Part shown: positions 51,962 to 63,484 of the stretch, piece after piece | Position numbering within the stretch: the stretch's first letter is position 1 | How the letters are laid out: each line of letters opens with the position of its first letter | Source: Buttiauxella agrestis ATCC 33320 | GTDB lineage: Bacteria; Pseudomonadota; Gammaproteobacteria; Enterobacterales; Enterobacteriaceae | Direction of reading: 5' to 3' | NCBI GenBank assembly: GCA_024169445.1 | Contig: JALKFA010000001.1 | Span: forward strand, 1,364,001 to 1,428,000 | Length of the DNA stretch: 64,000 nucleotides | Made by a program: the position numbers and the translations under genes | The notes under the pieces: generated by a model | What the model was told of the DNA's origin: nothing | The model's database searches: none | Seen by the model: only the letters and a program-made list of their open reading frames with translations

Positions 51962-54900
51962 ATGGACAATCATCAGCAACCCGTTTGTTTTGCACAGCGC
52001 CTGTTGAGCTACCTGATTTGCGCCTTACTCGCCGGACAGCCTGTCATCCCGGCATTTGCCGCACCGACCCCCGCCAATGGTGCCACCGGAATTGACCAGG
52101 CCGGGAACGGGGTGCCGGTGGTGAACATCGCCACGCCCAACGGCGCGGGGATATCCCATAACCAGTATCAGGATTACAACGTCGGCAAAGAGGGCTTAAT
52201 CCTCAACAATGCCACTGGCCAACTCAACCAGACGCAGCTTGGCGGGATTATCCAGAACAACCCGAACCTGAAAGCAGGCCAGGAAGCGCGTGGCATCATC
52301 AATGAAGTGACGGGCGCGAACCGCTCACAGCTCCAGGGCTACACCGAAGTGGCAGGCAAAGCGGCCAACGTGATGGTCGCCAACCCGTATGGCATCACCT
52401 GTAATGGCTGCGGATTTATTAACACGCCGAACGCGACACTGACCACCGGGAAACCGGTACTGGATGCCAGCGGTAATCTGCAATCGCTTGATGTGAAGAA
52501 AGGTTCTATCACCGTTGAAGGGAAAGGGCTGGATGCCAGTCAGTCTGATGCGTTGTCGATAATCTCGCGTGCCACGGAAATCAACGCGGACATTCATGCC
52601 AAAGATTTAACGGTCATTGCCGGAGCCAACCGCGTCACGCCTGATGGACGCGCAACGGCGATTGCCGGTGAAGGCGCGGCACCGGCTGTTGCGGTGGACA
52701 CCGGCGCGCTTGGCGGCATGTACGCCAACCGTATTCACCTGGTTTCCAGCGACAAAGGTGTCGGGGTCAACCTTGGCAACCTGAATGCCCGCGAGGGGGA
52801 TATTACCCTTGATGCGAATGGCAAACTGACAGTTAAAAACAGCCTCGCCAGCGGTAGCCTGACGGCAAAAGGTGAGAGCGTTGCACTGAGCGGAGAACAC
52901 AAAGCCAGCGGCGATATCCATGTTAGCGGGCAGGACGTTGCGCTTAACAGTGGCACCTTTGTCAGCGACAACAATATTGTCCTGAACAGTGATGGCAAGC
53001 TGAGCTTATCCAGTGCGACGTTGACTGCCGGAAACAATCTTAATCTCAAAGCACATGATTTAACTCAGGATGGCAGCAGCCGTGCTGACGCTGCGCGTGA
53101 TATCGCGGCTGAAGTCGCCGGGTCGACGGATAACCACGGCCAGCTGGTTGCCGGAAATAATGTCACTTTAAACAGCGGTGCGTTGTCCAGTAGCGGCAAT
53201 ATTACCGCCAATGGTGCCGCACAACTTAACGCCAGCACGCTGAAAAATACCGGCACCGTACAAAGCCAGAAAAACATGGCGATAAATGCCGGTGCTCTGA
53301 CCAATCAGGGCCAGATGCTGAGCGGCGGTGAGCTGGATCTCGCCACCCAAACCCTCGAACAAAGCGGCACGCTGAGCGCCAAAGGCCGTGCCAGTATCAA
53401 CGCGACCAACACGCTGAATAACGCGGCCAGCGGGCAAATCCTTAGCGATGACGCGCTAACGGTTATTGCGGGGAATATTCAGCAAAATGGCACGCTGTCG
53501 GGCAAAAATGCGCTGACGGTGAAGGCTAATTCCCTGACCACCGCAAACGGCTCGTTGAGCACCAGCCAGGGCAATATTGCCCTGAATGCTGACGATGCCA
53601 ATCTTGATGGCGAAGTTATCGCGAAGGGCGACCTTGCGGTGCAGGCTCAGCGACTCACCAGCCAACAAAATGCGCAGCTGCAAAGCGATGGTCAGCTTAC
53701 GCTCAACACCATAGATGCCACGCTGAATGGCACACAAGCTGCCCGTGGCAATCTCGCTATCCGCGCAGATAACCTGTCACATAACGGTAAATCTAATGCC
53801 GCTGCTATCAATATTCATGCTGGCAACGTCAACAACAGCGGCTCCCTGGTGGCACCGGAACTCAGCCTCACCAGCCAGACTATCGTCAATACCGGCCTGC
53901 TGCAGGGCGACAGGGCATTAAGCCTCTCTGCGCAACTGCTGGATAACCAGGTTGGCGGCTATTTGTACAGTTCGCAAAACCTGGCGTTTAACATTCCCAC
54001 CTTCACAAACGCCGGTACGCTCAGAACCGATTCCGCGTTGACGTTGAGCGGTAATCAGTTCAATAACAGCGGCGCGTTGATTGCTTCAGCGCTGACGTTG
54101 CAGGGTCTATCCCTGACCAACAGTGGACTGTTGCAGGGCACTCAGGCTCTGGATTTAGCCGTAGATAATCTGAATAACCTGGCGGGTGGCACGGTCTGGA
54201 GTACACAGGATTTTGTGCTGACGGTTCCGACACTGATCAATGCCGGGCTTATCACGAGCGACGCTGGGTTGACGCTCAATGGCAACCAGCTCACCAACAG
54301 TGGCGAAATTAACTCTGTGAATATGACTGCGGGCACGGCTCGCGTGACCAATAACGGGCGACTGCTGGCGCAAGAACACCTGCAATTCAAAGGATCAACC
54401 CTTGAAAACGGCGGGCAAGTTGCTGCCAAAAACCTGACGATTCAGAGCGATGAGCTCACTAACACCGGCGATCTTCAGGGTGATGCGGCGCTGGATCTCA
54501 TGGTAAAAAACTTCAGCAACCAGGGCAATATTCTGACCGCGGGTGATTTCTCGCTGGACTCAGATTCCTTCGTGAACGCCGGAACATTGCAGGCAACAGC
54601 CATCGTGCTGAATCTCGCGAAGCAACTGACGAATACCCAGACTGGAGTGTTCAATGCAGCGACCACTTTCACGCTGACCACCCAGGAGCTCACTAACGCG
54701 GGCGTGATTACCGCCAGTGATTCGAATATTAACCTGTCGAAGCTGACCAACAGCGGCGCGTTGCAAGGGCTGAACCTGCTGACACTGACGACCCGCACCC
54801 TTGATAACCAGAATTCGGGTGTGCTTTTAAGCAACGGCAAACTGGTGTTGCGTGCCAGCAGCCTGACGAATGCGGGCCTGATGCAGGGGAAAAATCTGGA

Positions 54901-57900
54901 TCTGGCGAGCGGCGAGTGGATCAACACTGGCAATGCGTTAAGCGAACTGGACGGCACCATCAGGGTGACGAATGACTTTAAAAACCAGGGAAAAATGCTG
55001 GGGAAACAAGGGCTGACAATCGACAGTGGCAGCCTTGAAAACAGCGGAATGCTGGTGGCAAACGTGCTTGCTTTCCGTGGCGATTTGATGAACAGCGGGT
55101 TGCTGCAAGGCAATCTTGATTTGAGCCTGAAGGGCGAGACGTTCACTAATCAAAACAACGGTCAACTGCTGAGCGGCGGCGCACTGGCAATTGATGGACA
55201 GACGGTGAATAACCAGGGCTTGATGCAGGGAAAAAATATCTCCCTGAATGCGCAAGACTGGCAAAACGGTGGTGTTGCGCAGGCGCAAAATAAACTGGAT
55301 GCCATAACCCGTCACGCACTGATCAATAGCGGTACTTTAGTCAGCCAGCAGGATGCCAGCCTGACCGCAAACAGCATAGTCAACAGTGGCAAACTGGCGG
55401 CAAATAACCTCAGTGTTGAAACACAAAACCTCGATAACAACGGGCTGCTGCAAGGCAACAGCACGTTACAGCTTAAAACGCCGATCCTGATTAACCGCAG
55501 CAATGGGCAACTGGTGAGCGGCGGGGCACTCACTCTCGCCTTACAAAGCCTGAACAATGCCGGTTTGTTGCAGGTGAACGACCTGCTGACACTGACGGGC
55601 AATGAACTGAATAACAGCGGTGATATCGCGGCTAAAAACATGAACCTTGCGCTCAGCGGGCCGTTTATCAACCAGGCTGGCGGACGTTTACTGGCACAGC
55701 ACGACGCGACACTGAACGGTAATCTCGAAAACGCAGGCCTGGTGGCGGCGAACGATTTGCTGCTTCACGGCGACTCGTTAAGCAATAGCGGCATTTTGCA
55801 GGGGAATTTGCTCTCGTTAACCCTGAACGACCTCACCAGCACCGGTTCGCTCATCGGCGTGAACGGCCTCACCGCTCACGTAAATGGCGACATGTTTAAC
55901 GGCAGCAAAATCTGGAGTCAGAAGGCTGTCGCACTTAGCGCTGGCAATTTTAACAACAGTGGCAAAGTCATCGGGCAAAGCCTGGATTTAAATGCGACAA
56001 GCCTGGCGAATGACGGATTGTGGCAGGGCCGCGACTGGCTGAATGCGAACGCAGACGACATCACGACAGGCGCGAACGGCCGTGTTCTTACCGGCGGCAT
56101 GCTGACTTTCAACGCGCAAAATCTTGCTACAGACGGTCTGCTGCAGGGCGGACAAAACCAGTTCAGCGCGAACAACTGGCGTAACGGCGGTACGGTCATT
56201 GCGACCAGCGGCCTGACTGCCAACGTGAATGACACGCTGACTAACAGCGGCGAAATCCTCAGCAAAGGTCAGGCAACGATTCAGGCGCAAACGCTGAATA
56301 ACAACGGTTCGCTGCTGAGCGAAGGCGATATGTCGCTGGCAGGCAGCACGCTCAATAACAGTCGTGCGATTCAGGGCAAAACCCTCACTGCTCAGCAGAA
56401 TAAAATCAGCAATCAGGGCACACTTATCGGCCTGAATGCACTGACGTTTTCAGCACGGACGATTGAGCTGAACAACGACACGAACGGCCAGTTATTAACT
56501 CAGGGCGTGCTGAACATTAATGGTGGCAATATCGTCAACAGCGGAGTCTGGCAGGGGCAACACATCCTGCTGAACGCCAGCAATCTGAATAACAACGGCG
56601 CGATTCAAAGTGCCGACGGTCTGAACCTGACACTGTCCGGCGACCTGATTTCCGGGACGGGCAGCAAAATCACCGCCAGTGGCAATGCGGCATTACAGGC
56701 GCTGAACCTTACAAACAACGGGCAGTGGATTGCGCAAAACCTGATGCTGCGCGGTACCACGCTGAATAACAACGGCGAGATCAGCGGTGTTAACGGGTTG
56801 ACCGTGGCGCTCAACGGCACGTTTACGCAGCAGCAGGACAAAACCCTGTTGACGGGTGGCGCACTGGCGTTGAATGCCACTTCGGTGACTAACCTCGGGC
56901 GCATTCAGGGTAACAACACACACATCACCAGTGGCACACTGGATAACCAGGGGCGTATCCAGGGCAATGATGCGCTGACGCTTTCGCTCACTGGCAACCT
57001 GACTAACCGTGCGGCGGGCACACTCCTCAGCCAGAACGAGCTGAACATCACCACGGCGAATTTAATCAACTACGGCATTGTGCAGGGGGCGGGTTCCTCA
57101 CGCATTGACGCCGTCAGCTCAGCGCAAAACGACGGCAAACTGCTGTTCGCAGGCGACCTGACGTTCAACACTGCAAGCCTGACCAATAACGACTGGCTAC
57201 AGGCAACCACGCTGCTGCTCAACGCCGCAAACGCCACCAACAGTGGGACGTTGCTGGCAGACCAGCAGATGAACCTGAAGGGGAACAGCCTCAGCAATCA
57301 GGGCACCGTGCAGGCCGCGAACCTGATTTCTGATTATCAGGTGTTGACCAACAGCGGGACGTTGCTCGGCAACAACCAGCTCAATATCAACGCCAGTCAG
57401 GTCAATCTTCAGGCCGCCGGGAAACTCTTCAGCGGGGGGAATCTGGTACTGAGCAGTACCGGGTTCGATCAGCTTGGCCAGGTGGTGGCGCTCGGTAATT
57501 TAACCGTCGGCCTGACGAATGCGTTTACCACGCGCAACGTGATGGCGGCGGGCAATGTGCTGACGCTGACCAGCAACGGCGACATCACTAACCAGAGCGT
57601 GATGCAGGGCCAGGGGCTGAACATTGGTGCGGGTGGCGTGCTGACCAACAACGGGCAACTCACTGCAGGCAGTGCTGCCAGCAACCTGAGCGGCAGCCGT
57701 ATCAATATGAATGCTGCGGGTACGCTGCAGGCCGGTGGCGACGTGGTCCTGACCAGCGCCAGCGATATTATCCTCAACGGTTTCACCGGCACCCGCGGCA
57801 GCCTGTCCGCGCAGGCCGCCGGCTCCCTGCTTAACACCGCGCTGCTGTATGCGGGCAACAATATGACCCTGCTGGCAGACAGCATCAAAAATACGCGTGG

Positions 57901-60900
57901 CGATATTCTGGCGGGCAACAACCTGGTGATGCAGAAGGACGCCAGTGGTGCGGTAAGCGCAGAAATCATCAATACGTCCGGGAATATTGAGACAACAAAC
58001 GGCGATATCACCCTCAATACTGCGCACCTGCTGAATCAGCGCGACGGCCTGACAACATCCACCACCACAACACCTAATCCAGCACAAATCAGCGGGCTGG
58101 GTAATGCCACGATTACGCTCCCGTTGAGCCAGCTTCCGGTCGGGAGTTATTACGCAATCACCATTCCTGCGTGGGAAAGGTGTACCGGGGTGGCCAATAC
58201 GCATTGCGTGACGGTGCCTGCGCAAACGACTTATTACATGAAACCTGAGTTTGCCACGCAGTACTTTGCAGCCAGCCAGACGGAAACAGTCGTTTCCGCC
58301 AGTGGAGGTGTGGCCGGAATACGCTCAGGCGGTAATCTGACGATTCACGCTGACCGACTGGATAACAATGCCAGCGTCATTCTCGGCGACGGAAACATTG
58401 ACCTGACGGGCTCCACGCTGTCAAACCAGTCGTGGCAGGCAGGGACAGATACCGACTCCTGGGTTTATCAAAATGAGAACTCCAGCAGCGGCGACAAAAT
58501 CGAATTCATCCTTAAAGGCAAAACAACCGAATCTACGCCCGGCGACATTTACCGCTCCGTCATTCAGGCGGGCGGCAATGTCACAGCCAACTTCACCACC
58601 GATATCAGCAACACCCTTTCTACGGCGAATACGGGTGGCATCAGCAACACGATTTCTGCGCCAACCCTGAATACGCTGAGCAACCAGAACATTGACAGCG
58701 GTGTTCAGAAACAAAGCCTCGCCAGCGCCGATAACCTTACGCCGGGTACGCCGCAGTGGCAGGATCAACTACAAAACGCTATCCAGCAAATCAACGGTGG
58801 CGGTAATCTGGATAACAGTTCGGCCGATCTTTCCTCCAGAGATTACGCAGCAGAAGGCAACGCCGGGCTGGGTTCACAAGGCGATCTCGCGGACCCTGCT
58901 ATGCAAAATGCTGCGCTGGTGAAACCAGGTAGCAGTAGCCTGAACAATCATGCTGGCAAAGCGGTTGATACCAGCGCTTACCCATTGCCGAGCGGCCAGA
59001 ATGGCTACTTCGTTGTTTCCACAGATCCTAACAGCCCGTATCTGATCACCACCAACCCGAAACTCGATGGTCTCGGCCAGCTTGATCCTTCGTTGTTTGG
59101 CGATCTCTACACCATGATGGGTATGAAACCGGGCGAAGCCCCGCGGGAAACCAGCAGCACTTATACCGATCAGAATAAATTCCTCGGTTCGTCTTACTTC
59201 CTGGCTCGCCTGAACCTGCACCCGGAATACGACTACCGTTTCCTCGGCGATGCGGCGTTTGATACACGCTACGTCAGCAACTTCATGCTGAATCAGACGG
59301 GCAATCGCTACATCAACGGCATCGGTTCAGATCTTGCGCAGATGCAGTATCTGATGGACAACGCGGCATTTGCACAGCAGTCGCTGGGGCTGGCATTTGG
59401 TATCGCGCTCACGCAGGCGCAAATCGCTTCACTCGATAAAAGTATTCTGTGGTGGGAGGCGACGACTATTAACGGTCAGACGGTGATGGTGCCGAAAGTT
59501 TATCTCTCGCCAAAAGACGTGACGGTGAATAACGGCAGCGTGATTTCCGGTAACAACGTTCAGCTTGCGGGCGGCAACATCACCAACAGCGGTAGTAGCA
59601 TCACCGCGAAAAATAACCTGAGCATCGACAGCGGCAACAGCATCAGCAACCTCAACAACGGCCTGATTCATGCTGGCGGCAACCTGGGATTGAGCTCGCT
59701 GGGCGATATCAACAACATCGGCTCAACCATCAGTGGCAAAACCGTCCAGCTTGAAAGTCTCGACGGCAGCATCAACAACATCACGCAGACCAGCACCTGG
59801 AGTACTGATACCGGGGGTAAAAATGGCCATGTCGGGATAGTGGATACGACCGTGGGCAACATCGCGTCCATTACCTCACTCGATGCCCTGAGTCTGAGTG
59901 CCGGACAGAATATCAACATAACCGGGGCGAATGTGGCCGCGGGTGGCAATTTGCTGATGGATGCCTGGGGCGATATCGCGATAACGGCAAACCAGGCCAC
60001 TCACCGCTACAGCCAGTCAGGCTTCCGCGGCACTGAGGCGACCAGTACTGAATCGGTCACGCAGCAGGGCAGCACGATTTCTGCGGGGGGCAACCTGGGT
60101 ATTCAGGCGGGTAACGACTTAACCGTCGAAGCCAGTGCCGTCAACGCGGGCAACAATGTGACGCTGATTGCCGGCAACGACCTGAACCTGAACGCAGGAC
60201 AAACCAGCGAAACGAGTTCAAAAGGCAAAAGCGAAACCCATAGCACCGACAATGCGCGCACCACCATTACCGCAGGCGGCGACCTGGCGCTGGTTACAGG
60301 CCAGGACATCAACAGCCAGGCGGCAGGCATCGCCGCCGAAGGCAACGTGGGAATGCAGGCCGGTCGTGATGTGAATCTGCTGGCGGCTGAAACTACCGAG
60401 GGCAACAGCTACCACGCGAAGAAAAAGGTCGAAATCAACGAGTCGGTACGCCAGGACAGCACGGAAATCGCCAGCGGCGGTAACACCACGATTGTCGCCG
60501 GACGTGATGTGAACAGTGAAGCAGCGCAGGTGCTGGTAAGCGGCGATATCGGTATTGGCGCAGGCCGCGACATCAATCTGGAAACCGCGACAGAAAGCGA
60601 TTACCACTATAAAGAAGAGACCAAAACCAAAAAAGGATTCCTGAAGAAAACCACCACGCATACGGTTGAAGAGGATTACGCCACCTACGAAAAAGGTAGT
60701 GCACTGAGCGGAAATAACGTCTCGCTCTCAGCGGGTAACGATCTGAACGTGAAAGGCTCTGGTGTCGTGGGTGATGGCTCGGTAACCCTCCAGGCAGGAA
60801 ATGATGTCAACATCCTGGCAGCCACAGATGAACAGTCGACATATCGTTTCAAGGAAAAGAAAACCAGTGGTCTGATGGGGACGGGCGGGTTGGGTGTCAC

Positions 60901-63484
60901 TATTGGCAGCAAATCTTCCCTCCATGAACGGAATGAAGACGGTACCACCCAGAGCCAGAGTGTCAGCACTATTGGCTCCACAGGCGGTAACGTCAGCATT
61001 ATTGCCGGTAACACAGCACATATCAGCGGTGCGGATGTGGTGGCGGGTAAAAATCTCAATGTGGCAGCAGGCGAGATTATTGTCGATGCCGGTAATGACC
61101 AGCAGCGCCGTAAAGAACGTTATGAACAGAAGCAAAGTGGGGTGACGGTGTCGGTTTCATCGGCCGTGACCGATGCCGTGATGGCTGCCAACGATACCTT
61201 CAAACGCGGTGAAGAGGTCAGTGATGACCGCCTTAAAGCGTTGTATGCAGTTAAAACAGCAGAAAATGCGTGGGCCGCAGGCTCTGGCGCTTCCTCAATA
61301 GCAGGGGGGGCTGCGCAGGGCAATGTGAACGCAGTGAAAGTGGAAGTCAGCGTCGGATCCAGCAAAAGTCAATTTGAGTCCGAATCGACACAGAATCAGG
61401 TGCGGGGCAGCACACTCACGGCTGGGGGCGATGTCACCATGGTGGCGACCGGCGGGAAAGGTACCAGCGGCGACCTGCATATCAGCGGCAGTGGTGTGAC
61501 GGGTCATAACGTCACGCTGGTTGCGCAGAATGACCTGACCCTGGACGCTGCGACCAACAACAGCGAGCAGACCAGCAAAAATAATAGCAGTGGCTGGAAT
61601 GCCGGGGTACATGTCTCGCTGGGACAGGAAACCGGGATAGGTGTGTCAGCCAGTGGTTTTCAGTCGAAAGGCAGCGCAGACGGTAAAACCACCGAATATA
61701 TCAACAGCCGGGTGAATGCCAGCAATGAGCTGAGCATGAGCAGCGGGCGGGACACGATAATTTCCGGTGCGCAGGCTCTGGGCGACAAAATCACAGCCGA
61801 TGTGGGGCGTGATTTAACCATCAGCAGTCTGCAGGATACGGACGAGTATCACAGCCGACAGAAAGATGTGAGCGGCGGAGCCAGTTTCACCTTTGGTTCG
61901 ATGACCGGCTCGGCCAGCCTGAATATCAACCAGAGCAAAACTGACAGTGAATACGCCAGCGTCGGCGAGCAGAGCGGGTTGTTTGCCGGGGACAAAGGGT
62001 TCGATATTACCGTCGGCAAACATACGCAGCTGGATGGTGCGGTGATTGCCAGCACGGCGGAAGCCAGCAAAAACAGCCTCGACACCGGGACGCTGGGCTG
62101 GAGCAGCCTCGACAACCACGCTGAATACAGTACCAGCAGCAAGGGCATCAGCGCGGGCGGAGCGACAGGTCAGGACAGCCATGGCGGGCAGATGTTCAGC
62201 GGGGGTGGCGTACCTCTTATTGGTATCGGAGCCAGCGATAATGCTTCGGGCACCACGCAGTCAGCCATTGCGGCAGGCACTATTACCATCCGTGACAAGG
62301 AACACCAGCAGCAGGATGTGGCGGACCTGAGCCGCGATACGGATAACGCCAATGGTCATATCGATAAAATCTTCGATAAGGAAAAAATCGAGGAGCAGCA
62401 GGAGCTGGCGGCGGTGTTCGGGCAGATGGCGAACCAGTATGCCGGTGACCTGGGTGCAGCGATGGGCTGGGCGGCAGATGGCCCGGAGAAAGCGGCTATC
62501 CATGGAGTGATAGGTGCGATACAGGCGAGCTTCGGCGGCGGCAATGCGCTGGCAGGTGGCCTGGCGGGAATGGGCAGTGAGGCTCTGGGGCAATTTGTTG
62601 ATGACTACCTGAGCAACAATACTCAACTGGGTGTGAATGAAAAAGCGGCGATAACCCAGTGGGCAGCGGCGCTGGGTGGCGCAGCGGTTGGCGGTGTGAC
62701 GGGGGGCAGTAACGGTGCCATGTCGGGTGCGGCGACGGCGCTGGATTCGGTGCGTTATAACTACCTGGACCACAAACAGATAGAAGAGTTTGCAGAAAAA
62801 ACGAAGGGCTGTGAGGCGCGTAACGATTGTCAGCAGATCGTGAAGGAAATGGAAGCTTTGAGTCTGAAACAGCAACAGGAAATGATTGCTGTTTGTGCCT
62901 CTGACCCGGTGGGATGCAAAACGATATATGGCGACATACCCGGCAACGGTATGTTGATACGTGAAGCGATAGATAAAGTGTTGGGAGCGGATGTTCCATG
63001 GTCAATGAAGAACGATATGTCTTCATTGCTGGCCCAGCAGATTGAGGCAGAAGGTGTTGTTTCCAGTACCGAGTTTGCACAGCGATTACAAAACCGATAT
63101 GGAATAGATCCACAGCAGGCGGAAATTCTGGCCGGTGCGGCAATGGCCGCGGTTACTGGTGGACTTGGAAAATATCAGCCAAATAAAGGTGCAGTGGGGA
63201 ACATGGGCGAGTTCTTTAAGCAGACTGGTTTTGGCAGTGAGATGAACAATAATGCCCGTAAAACTAGCCAAATGTATCAAGGGCAAAGTGTCTATCAAGC
63301 AAAAGATAATGTTGGCGATTATATTGCTAAAGGCGATAAGTACTACCTTGATGGTTCACATAAAAATCATTTAGAAGTTTTTGATAGTAAAGGAAAGGTT
63401 AAGGTGGTGTTAAATCTTGATGGTTCATTTAATGACGCCAAAACGCAAGCAGCTATTAAAGAGGGGCGGAGATTACCAAAATGA
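51962..63484 (+). CDS. cdiA: CdiA-like contact-dependent inhibition toxin/filamentous hemagglutinin
   Basis: The ATG at 51962, after GAGG in the end of cdiB, gives 3,840 residues; a GTG 15 bases upstream is less likely. The signal region (1-33) ends PVIPAFA. The TPS domain has NNPNLK (99-104) and NPYGITCNGCGF (141-152). A long FHA-1 rod (about 310-2010) of LxNxGxL repeats makes it larger than the 3,132-residue E. coli EC93 CdiA. A receptor-binding/YP region (about 2020-2510), FHA-2 repeats (2530-3410) and a pretoxin region follow. The C-terminal toxin part begins near YNYLDHKQ (about residue 3599) in place of the usual VENN. The last 60-90 residues (GDKYYLDGSHKNHLEVFD...GRRLPK) recall colicin E3-type rRNases; this is tentative. 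The DNA turns AT-rich after about 63190. Confidence 0.9.
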   Translation: MDNHQQPVCFAQRLLSYLICALLAGQPVIPAFAAPTPANGATGIDQAGNGVPVVNIATPNGAGISHNQYQDYNVGKEGLILNNATGQLNQTQLGGIIQNNPNLKAGQEARGIINEVTGANRSQLQGYTEVAGKAANVMVANPYGITCNGCGFINTPNATLTTGKPVLDASGNLQSLDVKKGSITVEGKGLDASQSDALSIISRATEINADIHAKDLTVIAGANRVTPDGRATAIAGEGAAPAVAVDTGALGGMYANRIHLVSSDKGVGVNLGNLNAREGDITLDANGKLTVKNSLASGSLTAKGESVALSGEHKASGDIHVSGQDVALNSGTFVSDNNIVLNSDGKLSLSSATLTAGNNLNLKAHDLTQDGSSRADAARDIAAEVAGSTDNHGQLVAGNNVTLNSGALSSSGNITANGAAQLNASTLKNTGTVQSQKNMAINAGALTNQGQMLSGGELDLATQTLEQSGTLSAKGRASINATNTLNNAASGQILSDDALTVIAGNIQQNGTLSGKNALTVKANSLTTANGSLSTSQGNIALNADDANLDGEVIAKGDLAVQAQRLTSQQNAQLQSDGQLTLNTIDATLNGTQAARGNLAIRADNLSHNGKSNAAAINIHAGNVNNSGSLVAPELSLTSQTIVNTGLLQGDRALSLSAQLLDNQVGGYLYSSQNLAFNIPTFTNAGTLRTDSALTLSGNQFNNSGALIASALTLQGLSLTNSGLLQGTQALDLAVDNLNNLAGGTVWSTQDFVLTVPTLINAGLITSDAGLTLNGNQLTNSGEINSVNMTAGTARVTNNGRLLAQEHLQFKGSTLENGGQVAAKNLTIQSDELTNTGDLQGDAALDLMVKNFSNQGNILTAGDFSLDSDSFVNAGTLQATAIVLNLAKQLTNTQTGVFNAATTFTLTTQELTNAGVITASDSNINLSKLTNSGALQGLNLLTLTTRTLDNQNSGVLLSNGKLVLRASSLTNAGLMQGKNLDLASGEWINTGNALSELDGTIRVTNDFKNQGKMLGKQGLTIDSGSLENSGMLVANVLAFRGDLMNSGLLQGNLDLSLKGETFTNQNNGQLLSGGALAIDGQTVNNQGLMQGKNISLNAQDWQNGGVAQAQNKLDAITRHALINSGTLVSQQDASLTANSIVNSGKLAANNLSVETQNLDNNGLLQGNSTLQLKTPILINRSNGQLVSGGALTLALQSLNNAGLLQVNDLLTLTGNELNNSGDIAAKNMNLALSGPFINQAGGRLLAQHDATLNGNLENAGLVAANDLLLHGDSLSNSGILQGNLLSLTLNDLTSTGSLIGVNGLTAHVNGDMFNGSKIWSQKAVALSAGNFNNSGKVIGQSLDLNATSLANDGLWQGRDWLNANADDITTGANGRVLTGGMLTFNAQNLATDGLLQGGQNQFSANNWRNGGTVIATSGLTANVNDTLTNSGEILSKGQATIQAQTLNNNGSLLSEGDMSLAGSTLNNSRAIQGKTLTAQQNKISNQGTLIGLNALTFSARTIELNNDTNGQLLTQGVLNINGGNIVNSGVWQGQHILLNASNLNNNGAIQSADGLNLTLSGDLISGTGSKITASGNAALQALNLTNNGQWIAQNLMLRGTTLNNNGEISGVNGLTVALNGTFTQQQDKTLLTGGALALNATSVTNLGRIQGNNTHITSGTLDNQGRIQGNDALTLSLTGNLTNRAAGTLLSQNELNITTANLINYGIVQGAGSSRIDAVSSAQNDGKLLFAGDLTFNTASLTNNDWLQATTLLLNAANATNSGTLLADQQMNLKGNSLSNQGTVQAANLISDYQVLTNSGTLLGNNQLNINASQVNLQAAGKLFSGGNLVLSSTGFDQLGQVVALGNLTVGLTNAFTTRNVMAAGNVLTLTSNGDITNQSVMQGQGLNIGAGGVLTNNGQLTAGSAASNLSGSRINMNAAGTLQAGGDVVLTSASDIILNGFTGTRGSLSAQAAGSLLNTALLYAGNNMTLLADSIKNTRGDILAGNNLVMQKDASGAVSAEIINTSGNIETTNGDITLNTAHLLNQRDGLTTSTTTTPNPAQISGLGNATITLPLSQLPVGSYYAITIPAWERCTGVANTHCVTVPAQTTYYMKPEFATQYFAASQTETVVSASGGVAGIRSGGNLTIHADRLDNNASVILGDGNIDLTGSTLSNQSWQAGTDTDSWVYQNENSSSGDKIEFILKGKTTESTPGDIYRSVIQAGGNVTANFTTDISNTLSTANTGGISNTISAPTLNTLSNQNIDSGVQKQSLASADNLTPGTPQWQDQLQNAIQQINGGGNLDNSSADLSSRDYAAEGNAGLGSQGDLADPAMQNAALVKPGSSSLNNHAGKAVDTSAYPLPSGQNGYFVVSTDPNSPYLITTNPKLDGLGQLDPSLFGDLYTMMGMKPGEAPRETSSTYTDQNKFLGSSYFLARLNLHPEYDYRFLGDAAFDTRYVSNFMLNQTGNRYINGIGSDLAQMQYLMDNAAFAQQSLGLAFGIALTQAQIASLDKSILWWEATTINGQTVMVPKVYLSPKDVTVNNGSVISGNNVQLAGGNITNSGSSITAKNNLSIDSGNSISNLNNGLIHAGGNLGLSSLGDINNIGSTISGKTVQLESLDGSINNITQTSTWSTDTGGKNGHVGIVDTTVGNIASITSLDALSLSAGQNINITGANVAAGGNLLMDAWGDIAITANQATHRYSQSGFRGTEATSTESVTQQGSTISAGGNLGIQAGNDLTVEASAVNAGNNVTLIAGNDLNLNAGQTSETSSKGKSETHSTDNARTTITAGGDLALVTGQDINSQAAGIAAEGNVGMQAGRDVNLLAAETTEGNSYHAKKKVEINESVRQDSTEIASGGNTTIVAGRDVNSEAAQVLVSGDIGIGAGRDINLETATESDYHYKEETKTKKGFLKKTTTHTVEEDYATYEKGSALSGNNVSLSAGNDLNVKGSGVVGDGSVTLQAGNDVNILAATDEQSTYRFKEKKTSGLMGTGGLGVTIGSKSSLHERNEDGTTQSQSVSTIGSTGGNVSIIAGNTAHISGADVVAGKNLNVAAGEIIVDAGNDQQRRKERYEQKQSGVTVSVSSAVTDAVMAANDTFKRGEEVSDDRLKALYAVKTAENAWAAGSGASSIAGGAAQGNVNAVKVEVSVGSSKSQFESESTQNQVRGSTLTAGGDVTMVATGGKGTSGDLHISGSGVTGHNVTLVAQNDLTLDAATNNSEQTSKNNSSGWNAGVHVSLGQETGIGVSASGFQSKGSADGKTTEYINSRVNASNELSMSSGRDTIISGAQALGDKITADVGRDLTISSLQDTDEYHSRQKDVSGGASFTFGSMTGSASLNINQSKTDSEYASVGEQSGLFAGDKGFDITVGKHTQLDGAVIASTAEASKNSLDTGTLGWSSLDNHAEYSTSSKGISAGGATGQDSHGGQMFSGGGVPLIGIGASDNASGTTQSAIAAGTITIRDKEHQQQDVADLSRDTDNANGHIDKIFDKEKIEEQQELAAVFGQMANQYAGDLGAAMGWAADGPEKAAIHGVIGAIQASFGGGNALAGGLAGMGSEALGQFVDDYLSNNTQLGVNEKAAITQWAAALGGAAVGGVTGGSNGAMSGAATALDSVRYNYLDHKQIEEFAEKTKGCEARNDCQQIVKEMEALSLKQQQEMIAVCASDPVGCKTIYGDIPGNGMLIREAIDKVLGADVPWSMKNDMSSLLAQQIEAEGVVSSTEFAQRLQNRYGIDPQQAEILAGAAMAAVTGGLGKYQPNKGAVGNMGEFFKQTGFGSEMNNNARKTSQMYQGQSVYQAKDNVGDYIAKGDKYYLDGSHKNHLEVFDSKGKVKVVLNLDGSFNDAKTQAAIKEGRRLPK